DNA from: Pseudomonas rustica
GTDB taxonomy: Bacteria > Pseudomonadota > Gammaproteobacteria > Pseudomonadales > Pseudomonadaceae
DNA length: 64,000 nucleotides
Reading direction: 5' to 3'
Assembly: GCF_018336155.1 (NCBI RefSeq)
Contig: NZ_JAGYHF010000003.1
Location: forward strand, 434,001-498,000
Shown here: piece after piece, positions 42,501 through 50,744 of the stretch
Layout of the letters: every line of letters starts with the position of its first letter
Position numbering within the stretch: the stretch's first letter is position 1
The notes under the pieces: model-generated
The model's input: only the letters and a program-made list of their open reading frames with translations
Database searches by the model: none
Told to the model about the DNA's origin: nothing
Translations under genes and position numbers: made by a program

Positions 42501-42878
42501 CAGACTCCCGCTGATCTCCAGCCAGTGCAGGCTGCCGTCAGGCCATTGGATGCGGTGGTGCATCGCTTGCTCCAGCGGCGCACCGGCAATCACCGCGTGG
42601 AAGGCGCGCACGGTTTTCGCGCGGTCTTCCGGAGGCAATAAATCGAGGTATTCAAGGTCGGCCGGCAGCGGCTGGCGTGGATCGAAGCCGAACAATGCCT
42701 GCGTGCCCCGCGACCAACTGATCTGCCCGCGCTCGATGTCCCAATACCAGGCGCCGAGTCGGGCGCCGTTGAGCGCCGCGAGCAATTGCGGCGCACTTTC
42801 CCAGCTCTGCTCGGAATGCCGTGGATCAATTGCCTGAATGCGCGGCATCGGCGGGATACGGTCAACAGATTTCGGCAT
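39600..42878 (-). CDS. Multi-PAS GGDEF-EAL cyclic-di-GMP enzyme
   Basis: 1092 residues with no membrane helix. Five PAS/PAC repeats fill roughly 30-655, then a GGDEF domain (about 665-825) and an EAL domain (about 840-1085). The diguanylate cyclase motif GGDEF (740-744) and an inhibitory I-site RMED (731-734, five residues ahead) are intact. In the EAL part, EAL (873-875), NISPRQF, LEITEG, DDFGTGYSSL and AEGVE are all present, so both activities look possible. It would tune c-di-GMP in response to signals sensed by the PAS domains. A start 10 codons later (MPRIQ) is possible. It converges with ibpA. Confidence 0.92.
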   Translation of the reverse strand: MPKSVDRIPPMPRIQAIDPRHSEQSWESAPQLLAALNGARLGAWYWDIERGQISWSRGTQALFGFDPRQPLPADLEYLDLLPPEDRAKTVRAFHAVIAGAPLEQAMHHRIQWPDGSLHWLEISGSLLPDKNGRPRMIGVIREITHQRQREQALSSSEKRFATLFHLCPNMVLLTRQEDGLISEANQYFESLFGWPVQSAIGRTTLELGLWVHPEQRAELVKKTNTKGELIAMEVQFRASNGQIHDGILSAQKVELEGQPYLLSTFLDTTERKAAEHALKDSQERLDLALDSAQLGTWDWHIPSGMLYGSARAAQLHGLEAKPFHESFDEFFEGVPGEERDSMRDAYRSLREGPAGNYQLTYRVQLPDGSSRYLESRARLYRDDNGAPLRMAGTLLDITDQVEREQRLVASEEKFATLFQVSPDPICVTRQDSGEFIEINNSFTQTFGWSAGDVIGHTAEEIGLWDASAKSLQRIERVIREQGLSNVAIIVQHKDGQSLTCVISSRQISVGDQPCIVTTLRDITQQQRSEAALKASEEKFAKAFHSSPDAITITERDSGRYLEVNDGFCRLTGYRAEEVVGKTVYQVGIWAEEKQRSALLAELQIKGRVHHQEMLGRNKRGEMLTVEVSVEPITLNETACLLLTARDVSLLKNAEAQIRHLAYHDPLTNLPNRALLMDRLSQQIALLKRHNLRGALLFLDLDHFKHINDSLGHPVGDTVLKIITARLEASVRMEDTVARLGGDEFVVLLSGLEGSRNEVSAQVRELADTIRELLSEPMFLDGQRLQVTPSIGVALIPDHGSTPTDLLKRADIALYRAKDSGRNTTQMYHNTMQKAASERLRMETDLRLALSRGEFNVHFQPQIDARNNQIIGAEALVRWNHPELGAQSPTEFIKVLEDSGLILEVGTWILDEACDAFKQLIGLKLVDPLNFSLCVNISPRQFRQNDFVERIEHSMISHGLPCSLLKLEITEGIVIQNLEDTISKMRRLKKLGVSFAMDDFGTGYSSLTYLKRLPVDTLKIDQSFIRDATTDPNDAEIIRAIVAMARSLELEVIAEGVETPEQLAFLQGLGCHLYQGYLHSRPVALDDLKVLLE

Positions 42879-42947
42879 TGGTTACGGGCCTTGAGCTGGT
42901 TTATGCGTTAGGCACAGGGAAACGCGGCTCTATAGGAGTAGCACAAG

Positions 42948-43838
42948 TCAGCCGAGAGTCCCTGGCAGATCGATTTGTGCGTCCAGCAAGGCCATAAAGG
43001 CGCGCGCCGCGTTCGATAGCGTCCGTTCAGTGTGCAAGATATAGCCTAGCTGGCGCCGCAGCTGTATGCCCGGCAAAGCGATGCTTGCCACTTGATCATC
43101 GAGCATCGTGCGCGGCAGAACGCTCCAAGCCAGGCCGATCGAGACCATCATCTTGATGGTTTCCAGATAGTTGGTGCTCATGGCGATGTTCGGCGTCAGG
43201 CCCTGAGCCTCGAACAGTCGTTGGACAATATGGTGAGTAAATGTGTTGCCGCCGGGGAAAACCGCCGGATGGCCGGCAATGTCCGCCAGGCTGACGGCGC
43301 CGTTGCTGATCAGCGAATGCTCTGGGGCGACCACGAAATCCAGCGGGTCGTCCCACACTGGCGTGGCTTTGACCAGCGCATGCGGCTCTGGCGCCAGGGT
43401 GATCACCGCCAACTCGGCGCGGCCATGGAGAATTTCTTCGTAGGCCACTTCCGAATCGAGGAACTGAATATCCAGCGCGACCTGTGGGTAACGGCGGGTG
43501 AACTCCCTTAATAGCGGCGGCAAACGGTGCAGGCCGATGTGGTGACTGGTCGCCAGGGTCAGCCGGCCGCTGACTTCGCCGGTCAGGTTGGTCAGCGCGC
43601 GGCGGGTGTCATCGAGCACATTGAGAATCTGGTAGGCCCGTGGCAGCAGGGCGCGGCCGGCTTCGGTCAGGCCGACTTCCCGGCCGAGGCGATCAAACAG
43701 ACGCACCTTCAGTTGCTGCTCCAAACCGGCGATACGTTTGCTGATGGCCGGCTGCGTCAGGTGCAACCGTTCGCCGGCGCCGGAGAAGCTGCCGGTCTCG
43801 GCGATGGCGATAAAAGCGTTGAGGTTGGCCAGATCCAT
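42948..43838 (-). CDS. LysR-family regulator divergent from leuC
   Basis: 296 residues from the ATG at 43838 (MDLANLNAFIAIAETGSFSGAG). The helix-turn-helix (about 15-60, LTQPAISKRIAGLEQQLKVRLFDR) and co-inducer domain (about 90-290) are typical of LysR. The gene is divergent from leuC with 147 bases between, and the order is conserved in PAO1, so control of leucine genes by a pathway intermediate is likely but not shown. A TTAT(N7)ATAA repeat at 43856-43870 may be its site. The alternative start at 43868 would include that region and is less likely. Confidence 0.87.
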   Translation of the reverse strand: MDLANLNAFIAIAETGSFSGAGERLHLTQPAISKRIAGLEQQLKVRLFDRLGREVGLTEAGRALLPRAYQILNVLDDTRRALTNLTGEVSGRLTLATSHHIGLHRLPPLLREFTRRYPQVALDIQFLDSEVAYEEILHGRAELAVITLAPEPHALVKATPVWDDPLDFVVAPEHSLISNGAVSLADIAGHPAVFPGGNTFTHHIVQRLFEAQGLTPNIAMSTNYLETIKMMVSIGLAWSVLPRTMLDDQVASIALPGIQLRRQLGYILHTERTLSNAARAFMALLDAQIDLPGTLG

Positions 43839-43855
43839 GGTGGTATTCCAGTTGG

Positions 43856-43870
43856 TTATCCAAAGCATAA
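43856..43870. promoter_or_regulatory. Possible LysR box upstream of the leuC regulator
   Basis: TTAT, seven bases, ATAA, an inverted repeat of the T(N11)A type used by LysR proteins, 17 bases from the LysR start. Low information content, so only tentative. Confidence 0.35.
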
Positions 43871-43985
43871 AAAATATGAATTTGAGTTATTTAATGTAAC
43901 CCCATAGGATCGACCTCACAAGCCAAAGGGTTATTGAAACGTTCAAGGCCCGGGGCATAGAAACAAGCTGATGAGGAACCGTCTG

Positions 43986-45404
43986 ATGGCCGGCAAAACG
44001 CTCTACGACAAGCTCTGGGATTCGCATTTGGTCAAGCAGCGCGACGATGGCTCGGCGCTGATCTACATCGATCGTCACATCATTCACGAAGTGACTTCGC
44101 CGCAAGCCTTTGAAGGTCTGCGTCTGGCCGGGCGCAAGCCTTGGCGCATTGATGCCAACATCGCGACCCCGGATCACAACGTACCGACCACCCCAGAGCG
44201 CAAGGGCGGCATCGAAGCCATTGCCGATCAGGTCTCGCGCTTGCAGGTTCAGACCCTCGACGACAACTGCGATGAATACGGCATCGTCGAGTTCAAGATG
44301 AACGACGTCCGCCAAGGCATCGTCCACGTGATCAGCCCGGAGCAGGGCGCAACCTTGCCGGGTATGACCGTGGTCTGCGGCGATTCGCACACCTCGACCC
44401 ACGGCGCGTTTGGCGCTTTGGCGCACGGTATCGGCACCTCCGAAGTCGAGCACGTGCTCGCCACGCAGTGCCTGGTCGCCAAGAAAATGAAAAACATGCT
44501 GGTGCGCGTTGAAGGGCAATTGCCGTTCGGCGTGACCGCCAAGGACATCGTCCTCGCGGTGATCCGCAAGATCGGCACGGCCGGCGGTAACGGCCACGCC
44601 ATCGAATTCGCTGGCAGCGCGATCCGCGATTTGTCCGTTGAAGGCCGCATGACCATCTGCAACATGTCCATCGAAGCCGGCGCCCGCGTAGGTTTGGTGG
44701 CAGCGGATCAGAAGACTGTCGACTACGTGAAGGGCCGTCCATTTGCTCCGAAAGGCGCGGAATGGGACATGGCCGTCGAGTCCTGGAAAGACCTGGTGTC
44801 CGACGCCGACGCCAAGTTCGACACCTTGGTTGAGCTCGACGCTACGCAGATCAAGCCGCAAGTCAGCTGGGGCACTTCGCCTGAGATGGTTTTGGCGGTT
44901 GATCAGAACGTGCCGGATCCGGCCAAAGAGATGGATCTGGTCAAACGCGACTCGATCGTCCGTGCCCTGAAATACATGGGTTTGACCGCCAATCAGGCGA
45001 TCACCGACATTCAACTGGATCGCGTGTTTATCGGCTCCTGCACCAACTCGCGCATTGAAGACTTGCGTGCTGCGGCGGTGATCGCCAAGGGCCGTAAAGT
45101 TGCTTCAACCATCAAGCAAGCGATCGTGGTGCCGGGCTCGGGTCTAGTGAAGGCGCAGGCAGAGGCCGAAGGTCTCGACAAGATTTTCCTCGAAGCCGGT
45201 TTCGAATGGCGTGAGCCGGGTTGCTCGATGTGCCTGGCGATGAACCCGGATCGTTTGGAGTCCGGCGAGCATTGCGCCTCGACCTCCAACCGTAACTTCG
45301 AAGGCCGTCAGGGCGCCGGTGGCCGTACCCACCTCGTCAGCCCGGCCATGGCGGCGGCGGCAGCGGTGAACGGTCGTTTCATCGACGTTCGCGAATTGAT
45401 TTAA
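43986..45404 (+). CDS. leuC: 3-isopropylmalate dehydratase large subunit
   Basis: 472 residues. Aconitase-family enzyme that turns 2-isopropylmalate into 3-isopropylmalate in leucine synthesis, with LeuD as small subunit. The [4Fe-4S] ligands are Cys352 (IGSCTNSR), Cys413 and Cys416 ([11 protein letters not shown]). The start [14 protein letters not shown] at 43986 has GAGGAA seven bases upstream; the ATG at 43971 overlaps that site. leuD starts 10 bases after its stop, so the two are one transcription unit. Confidence 0.97.
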   Translation: MAGKTLYDKLWDSHLVKQRDDGSALIYIDRHIIHEVTSPQAFEGLRLAGRKPWRIDANIATPDHNVPTTPERKGGIEAIADQVSRLQVQTLDDNCDEYGIVEFKMNDVRQGIVHVISPEQGATLPGMTVVCGDSHTSTHGAFGALAHGIGTSEVEHVLATQCLVAKKMKNMLVRVEGQLPFGVTAKDIVLAVIRKIGTAGGNGHAIEFAGSAIRDLSVEGRMTICNMSIEAGARVGLVAADQKTVDYVKGRPFAPKGAEWDMAVESWKDLVSDADAKFDTLVELDATQIKPQVSWGTSPEMVLAVDQNVPDPAKEMDLVKRDSIVRALKYMGLTANQAITDIQLDRVFIGSCTNSRIEDLRAAAVIAKGRKVASTIKQAIVVPGSGLVKAQAEAEGLDKIFLEAGFEWREPGCSMCLAMNPDRLESGEHCASTSNRNFEGRQGAGGRTHLVSPAMAAAAAVNGRFIDVRELI

Positions 45405-45414
45405 GGAGCGCAGC

Positions 45415-46059
45415 ATGAAAGCTTTTACCCAGCACACTGGTCTTGTCGCGCCTTTGGATCGTGCCAACGTCGACACTGACCAAATCATTCCGAAACAGTT
45501 TTTGAAGTCGATCAAACGCACCGGTTTCGGCCCGAACCTGTTCGATGAATGGCGTTACCTCGATGTCGGGCAACCGTATCAGGACAACTCCAAGCGTCCG
45601 CTGAACAAGGACTTCGTCCTCAACGCCGAGCGTTATCAAGGCGCCAGCGTGTTGCTGGCCCGCGAGAACTTCGGTTGCGGCTCCAGCCGTGAACACGCGC
45701 CATGGGCGCTGGAAGAATACGGTTTCCGCAGCATCATCGCGCCGAGCTACGCCGACATCTTCTTTAACAACAGCTTCAAAAACGGCTTGCTGCCGATCAT
45801 CTTGAGCGACGCTGAGGTTGATGAGTTGTTCAAGCAGGTCGAGGCTGAGCCGGGTTATCAATTGCAGGTCGATCTGCAAGCACAGACCGTGACCAGCCCG
45901 AATGGCAAGGTGTACAGCTTTGAGATTGATGCGTTCCGTAAGCATTGCCTGTTGAACGGTCTGGACGATATCGGGCTGACCTTGCAGGACGGTGATGCGA
46001 TTGCGACGTTTGAGGCCAGGCATCGGGTTAGCCAGCCGTGGTTGTTTCGCGACGCATAA
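45415..46059 (+). CDS. leuD: 3-isopropylmalate dehydratase small subunit
   Basis: 214 residues. Swivel domain of the isomerase, carrying the substrate-binding loop ([18 protein letters not shown]). It begins [30 protein letters not shown], as usual. Preceded by AAGGAG. Follows leuC directly. After leuD a REP doublet and a methyltransferase gene intervene before leuB. Confidence 0.97.
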   Translation: MKAFTQHTGLVAPLDRANVDTDQIIPKQFLKSIKRTGFGPNLFDEWRYLDVGQPYQDNSKRPLNKDFVLNAERYQGASVLLARENFGCGSSREHAPWALEEYGFRSIIAPSYADIFFNNSFKNGLLPIILSDAEVDELFKQVEAEPGYQLQVDLQAQTVTSPNGKVYSFEIDAFRKHCLLNGLDDIGLTLQDGDAIATFEARHRVSQPWLFRDA

Positions 46060-46089
46060 GCAAGATTTGGGATTGATGTAGTCAGGGCC

Positions 46090-46166
46090 GGCCCCTTCGC
46101 GAGCAGGCTCGCTCCCACAGGGGAATGCATTTCAAATGTGGGAGCGAGCCTGCTCGCGAAGGGGCC
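46090..46166. repeat. REP-type inverted pair (family A)
   Basis: GGCCCCTTCGCGAGCAGGC and its complement ending GCGAAGGGGCC, with only about 20 bases between the inner ends, a tight doublet between leuD and the methyltransferase gene. Confidence 0.85.
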
Positions 46167-46197
46167 AGCCCAAACAACGCAAATACAGGATGTGACC

Positions 46198-46965
46198 ATG
46201 ACCAGCACCGCCCAACACACCCAGGTCGTACAAAAGCAATTCGGTGAGCAGGCCGCCGCCTACCTGAGCAGCGCCGTTCACGCTCAAGGCACCGAATTCG
46301 CGCTGCTACAGGCGGAGCTGGCCGGGCAGGGCGAGGCTCGTGTGCTGGACTTGGGTTGTGGCGCCGGTCACGTCAGTTTTCACGTGGCATCGCTGGTCAA
46401 GGAAGTGGTCGCTTACGACCTGTCGCAGCAAATGCTCGACGTGGTCGCCGCCGCTGCGATTGATCGCGGTATCGGCAACATTGCCACGGTCAACGGTGCC
46501 GCCGAGCGTCTGCCGTTTGCCGATGGCGAGTTCGACTTCGTGTTCAGCCGTTATTCGACGCATCACTGGAGCGATCTAGGTGTAGCCCTGCGCGAAGTGC
46601 GTCGGGTGCTGAAGCCGGGCGGTGTGGCGGCGTTCGTTGACGTGTTGTCACCGGGCAGTCCGTTGTTCGACACTTACCTGCAAAGCGTCGAAGTGCTGCG
46701 CGACACCAGCCATGTGCGCGATTATTCTGCCGCTGAATGGTTGCGCCAGGTCAGCGAGGCCGGTTTGCATGTGCGTAGCACTGCGCGTCAGCGCCTGCGT
46801 CTGGAGTACACCACTTGGGTTGAGCGCATGCGCACACCCGAAGTGATGCGCGCCGCGATCCGCCAGTTGCAGCAGTCGATGGGCAACGAAGTGCGCGAAT
46901 ATTTTGAGATTGATGCCGACGGCTCGTTCAGTACAGATGTAATCGTATTGATGGCTGAGCGCTAA
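46198..46965 (+). CDS. Class I SAM-dependent methyltransferase (UbiE/COQ5-like)
   Basis: 255 residues. The SAM site appears as VLDLGCGAGHVSFHVA (motif I), an acidic Asp in VAYDLSQQMLD at the end of beta2, and the post-motif FDFVFSRYSTHHWSDLGVALREVRRVLKPGG. This resembles small-molecule methyltransferases of the UbiE/biotin-synthesis BioC type. The start at 46198 is used, since the frame upstream runs through the REP element. It lies inside the leuCD-leuB cluster, and the order is the same as in other Pseudomonas, but the substrate is unknown. Confidence 0.88.
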   Translation: MTSTAQHTQVVQKQFGEQAAAYLSSAVHAQGTEFALLQAELAGQGEARVLDLGCGAGHVSFHVASLVKEVVAYDLSQQMLDVVAAAAIDRGIGNIATVNGAAERLPFADGEFDFVFSRYSTHHWSDLGVALREVRRVLKPGGVAAFVDVLSPGSPLFDTYLQSVEVLRDTSHVRDYSAAEWLRQVSEAGLHVRSTARQRLRLEYTTWVERMRTPEVMRAAIRQLQQSMGNEVREYFEIDADGSFSTDVIVLMAER

Positions 46966-47019
46966 GAATTTTTCCGGGCGCGCCCTGAACGGCGCACCGA
47001 CTGAAGACACGAGGATAGC

Positions 47020-48102
<1,083 letters not shown>

Positions 48103-48168
48103 TCTCTCGGGCCCGCTGCGAAATTCAATACAAAGCAGCGGCCCACTTTTCAAGAAGGTGTAGTTGCG

Positions 48169-49281
48169 ATGAAACGTGTAGGTCTGATCGGTTGGCGCGG
48201 AATGGTCGGTTCCGTGCTCATGCAGCGGATGCTGGAAGAGCAGGATTTCGATCTAATCGAGCCGGTGTTTTTCACCACTTCCAACGTCGGTGGCCAAGGC
48301 CCGTCCGTGGGCAAGGACATTGCTCCGCTTAAGGATGCTTACAGCATTGATGAGCTGAAGACCCTCGACGTGATTCTGACCTGCCAGGGCGGCGACTACA
48401 CCAGCGAAGTGTTCCCGAAACTGCGCGAAGCGGGCTGGCAGGGTTACTGGATCGACGCAGCTTCGAGCCTGCGCATGAACGATGACGCGGTGATCATTCT
48501 TGATCCGGTGAACCGCAAGGTCATCGATCAGCAGCTCGATGCGGGCACCAAGAACTACATCGGCGGCAACTGCACTGTCAGCCTTATGCTGATGGGCTTG
48601 GGCGGTCTGTTCGAAGCCGGTCTGGTCGAGTGGATGAGCGCCATGACCTATCAGGCGGCCTCCGGTGCCGGCGCGCAGAACATGCGTGAACTGATCAAGC
48701 AAATGGGCGCGACCCACGCCGCTGTCGCTGATCAACTGGCCGATCCGGCCAGCGCGATCCTCGACATCGACCGTCGCGTTGCTGATGCCATGCGCAGCGA
48801 AGCGTACCCGACCGAAAACTTCGGCGTACCGTTGGCCGGCAGCCTGATCCCGTGGATCGACAAGGAACTGCCGAACGGCCAGAGCCGTGAAGAGTGGAAA
48901 GCTCAGGCCGAGACCAACAAGATCCTCGGTCGCTTCAAGAGCCCGATCCCGGTCGACGGCATCTGCGTGCGCATCGGCGCCATGCGTTGCCACAGCCAGG
49001 CGCTGACCATCAAGCTGAACAAAGACGTACCGATCGCAGATATCGAAGGGCTGATCAGCCAGCACAACCCTTGGGTCAAGCTGGTGCCGAACAACCGCGA
49101 TATCAGCATGCAGGAGCTGAGCCCGACCAAGGTCACCGGCACCCTGAATGTGCCGGTCGGCCGTCTGCGCAAGCTGAACATGGGCTCGCAGTTCCTCGGC
49201 GCGTTCACCGTTGGCGACCAACTGCTGTGGGGCGCGGCCGAACCGCTGCGTCGCATGTTGCGTATTTTGCTCGAGCGTTGA
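48169..49281 (+). CDS. asd: Aspartate-semialdehyde dehydrogenase
   Basis: 370 residues. NADPH-dependent reduction of aspartyl phosphate to the semialdehyde, the branch point to lysine, diaminopimelate, threonine and methionine. The nucleotide-binding GWRGMVG is at 9-15 and the catalytic Cys135 is in [10 protein letters not shown]. The gamma-proteobacterial type with [11 protein letters not shown] matches E. coli Asd. AGAAGG precedes the ATG. An Asd-like paralogue without the catalytic Cys follows at 49526. Confidence 0.97.
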   Translation: MKRVGLIGWRGMVGSVLMQRMLEEQDFDLIEPVFFTTSNVGGQGPSVGKDIAPLKDAYSIDELKTLDVILTCQGGDYTSEVFPKLREAGWQGYWIDAASSLRMNDDAVIILDPVNRKVIDQQLDAGTKNYIGGNCTVSLMLMGLGGLFEAGLVEWMSAMTYQAASGAGAQNMRELIKQMGATHAAVADQLADPASAILDIDRRVADAMRSEAYPTENFGVPLAGSLIPWIDKELPNGQSREEWKAQAETNKILGRFKSPIPVDGICVRIGAMRCHSQALTIKLNKDVPIADIEGLISQHNPWVKLVPNNRDISMQELSPTKVTGTLNVPVGRLRKLNMGSQFLGAFTVGDQLLWGAAEPLRRMLRILLER

Positions 49282-49300
49282 TCGCTTGAAGCAATGAAAG

Positions 49301-49333
49301 AGCCCGTGCCTTGAAAGAGGTGCGGGTTTTTTT
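49301..49333 (+). terminator. Terminator of asd
   Basis: GCCCGTGCCTT and AGAGGTGCGGG form an imperfect stem followed by seven T residues, 20 bases after the asd stop. Confidence 0.75.
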
Positions 49334-49338
49334 ATGCC

Positions 49339-49449
49339 GATCGTTCCCACGCTCTGCGTGGGAATGCTTCCCGGGACGCTCCGCGTCCCTTTACAAGCCG
49401 AACGCGGAGCGTCCGATGCGGCATTCCCACGCGGAGCGTGGGAACGATC
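49339..49449. repeat. Long palindromic repeat (family C)
   Basis: 111-base inverted repeat, arms GATCGTTCCCACGCTCTGCG and the complement of the near-same sequence, inner palindrome GACGCTCCGCGTC. Second copy of the element at 6386-6497, with a similar order of inner and outer arms. Confidence 0.85.
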
Positions 49450-49525
49450 CGGGTGGGCAGAAATTGCCTGTGCGCCAGTCACCCGGTAAAGTGCCGCTCC
49501 CCCCGTTTCGCCAGAGGCTCGCACC

Positions 49526-50536
49526 ATGACCCAGACCCTAGATATTGCCGTAATCGGCGCCACCGGTACTGTCGGCGAAACCCTCGTACAGATTCTCGAA
49601 GAGCGCGACTTTCCGGTCGGCAACCTGCACCTGCTGGCCAGCAGCGAATCCGCCGGCAGCTCGGTGCTGTTCCGCAACAAAAACGTGCGCGTGCGTGAGG
49701 TCGACGAGTTCGATTTCAGCAAGGTCAAACTGGTGTTTTTCGCCGCTGGCCCGGCCATCACCCTGAGTTACGCGGCGCGCGCTCACGCTGCCGGTTGCTC
49801 GTTGATCGACTTGTCCGGCGCCTTGCCGGCCGATCAGGCGCCGCAAGTGGTGCCCGAAGCCAACGCCGCCGTACTCGCCAATCTGAAAGCGCCGTTCCAG
49901 GTCAGCAGCCCGAGCCCGTCAGCCACCACGCTCGCGGTGGTATTGACGCCGTTGCTCGATCTGATCGACCTGCAATACGTCAATGTCAGCGCCAGTCTGG
50001 CGATGTCCGCGCAAGGTCGCGAAGCGGTGACTGAGCTGGCGCGGCAAACCGCCGAGCTGCTGAACATGCGCCCGCTGGAGCCAACCTTTTTTGACCGACA
50101 GGTAGCGTTCAACCTGCTGGCTCAGGTCGGCACGCCGGACGCGAACGGGCACACGCTGCTGGAAAAACGTCTGGTGCGCGAGCTGCGCCAGGTGCTGGCG
50201 CAACCTTTATTGAAGATTTCCGCAACTTGCGTTCAAGCCCCGGTGTTTTTTGGCGATAGCTTTAGCGTGACCTTGCAGTCGAAGAAGGCCGTCGACCTGG
50301 AAAAGGTCAACGCGGCGCTCGAAGCGGCGCCGGGGATTGAGCTGGTTGAGGCCGGTGATTATCCGACTGCGGTTGGTGACGCAGTAGGGCAGGACGTGGT
50401 CTATGTCGGGCGCGTGCGCAGCGGTGTCGACGACCCGGCGGAACTTAATCTGTGGCTGACGTCAGATAACGTACGCAAAGGCGCGGCCCTTAACGCTGTG
50501 CAGGTGGCTGAATTGTTGATAAAAGACCTGCTGTAA
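49526..50536 (+). CDS. Usg-type aspartate-semialdehyde dehydrogenase homologue, catalytic Cys absent
   Basis: 336 residues. The N-terminal NAD(P) fold (IAVIGATGTVGETLVQIL) and the dimerisation domain of Asd proteins are kept (VSSPSPSATTLAVVL, about 126-140). In place of the catalytic Cys of the NPNCST-type motif there is a Ser/Pro/Ala/Thr stretch, so it is unlikely to be a dehydrogenase. E. coli Usg-1 and P. aeruginosa relatives share this. It lies between asd and fimV. Function unknown. Confidence 0.85.
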   Translation: MTQTLDIAVIGATGTVGETLVQILEERDFPVGNLHLLASSESAGSSVLFRNKNVRVREVDEFDFSKVKLVFFAAGPAITLSYAARAHAAGCSLIDLSGALPADQAPQVVPEANAAVLANLKAPFQVSSPSPSATTLAVVLTPLLDLIDLQYVNVSASLAMSAQGREAVTELARQTAELLNMRPLEPTFFDRQVAFNLLAQVGTPDANGHTLLEKRLVRELRQVLAQPLLKISATCVQAPVFFGDSFSVTLQSKKAVDLEKVNAALEAAPGIELVEAGDYPTAVGDAVGQDVVYVGRVRSGVDDPAELNLWLTSDNVRKGAALNAVQVAELLIKDLL

Positions 50537-50744
50537 AAGATACTTGGCAACAATTTGTCGACTGATTCTAGGTGAGCGCTATGCTTGCCCGGAGCAGTTG
50601 AAAACGTATCACCCTCCGGGACTTTCCGGGGCATCAAAGAAATGATCGCGCGCGACATCTGTCGTCGTCGCGCGCAATGCCTTACGGCAGCGACAATCAA
50701 TATCTTCTCGCTGGCCGAGGAACGTTCAAACAAAGGATGAGGCT

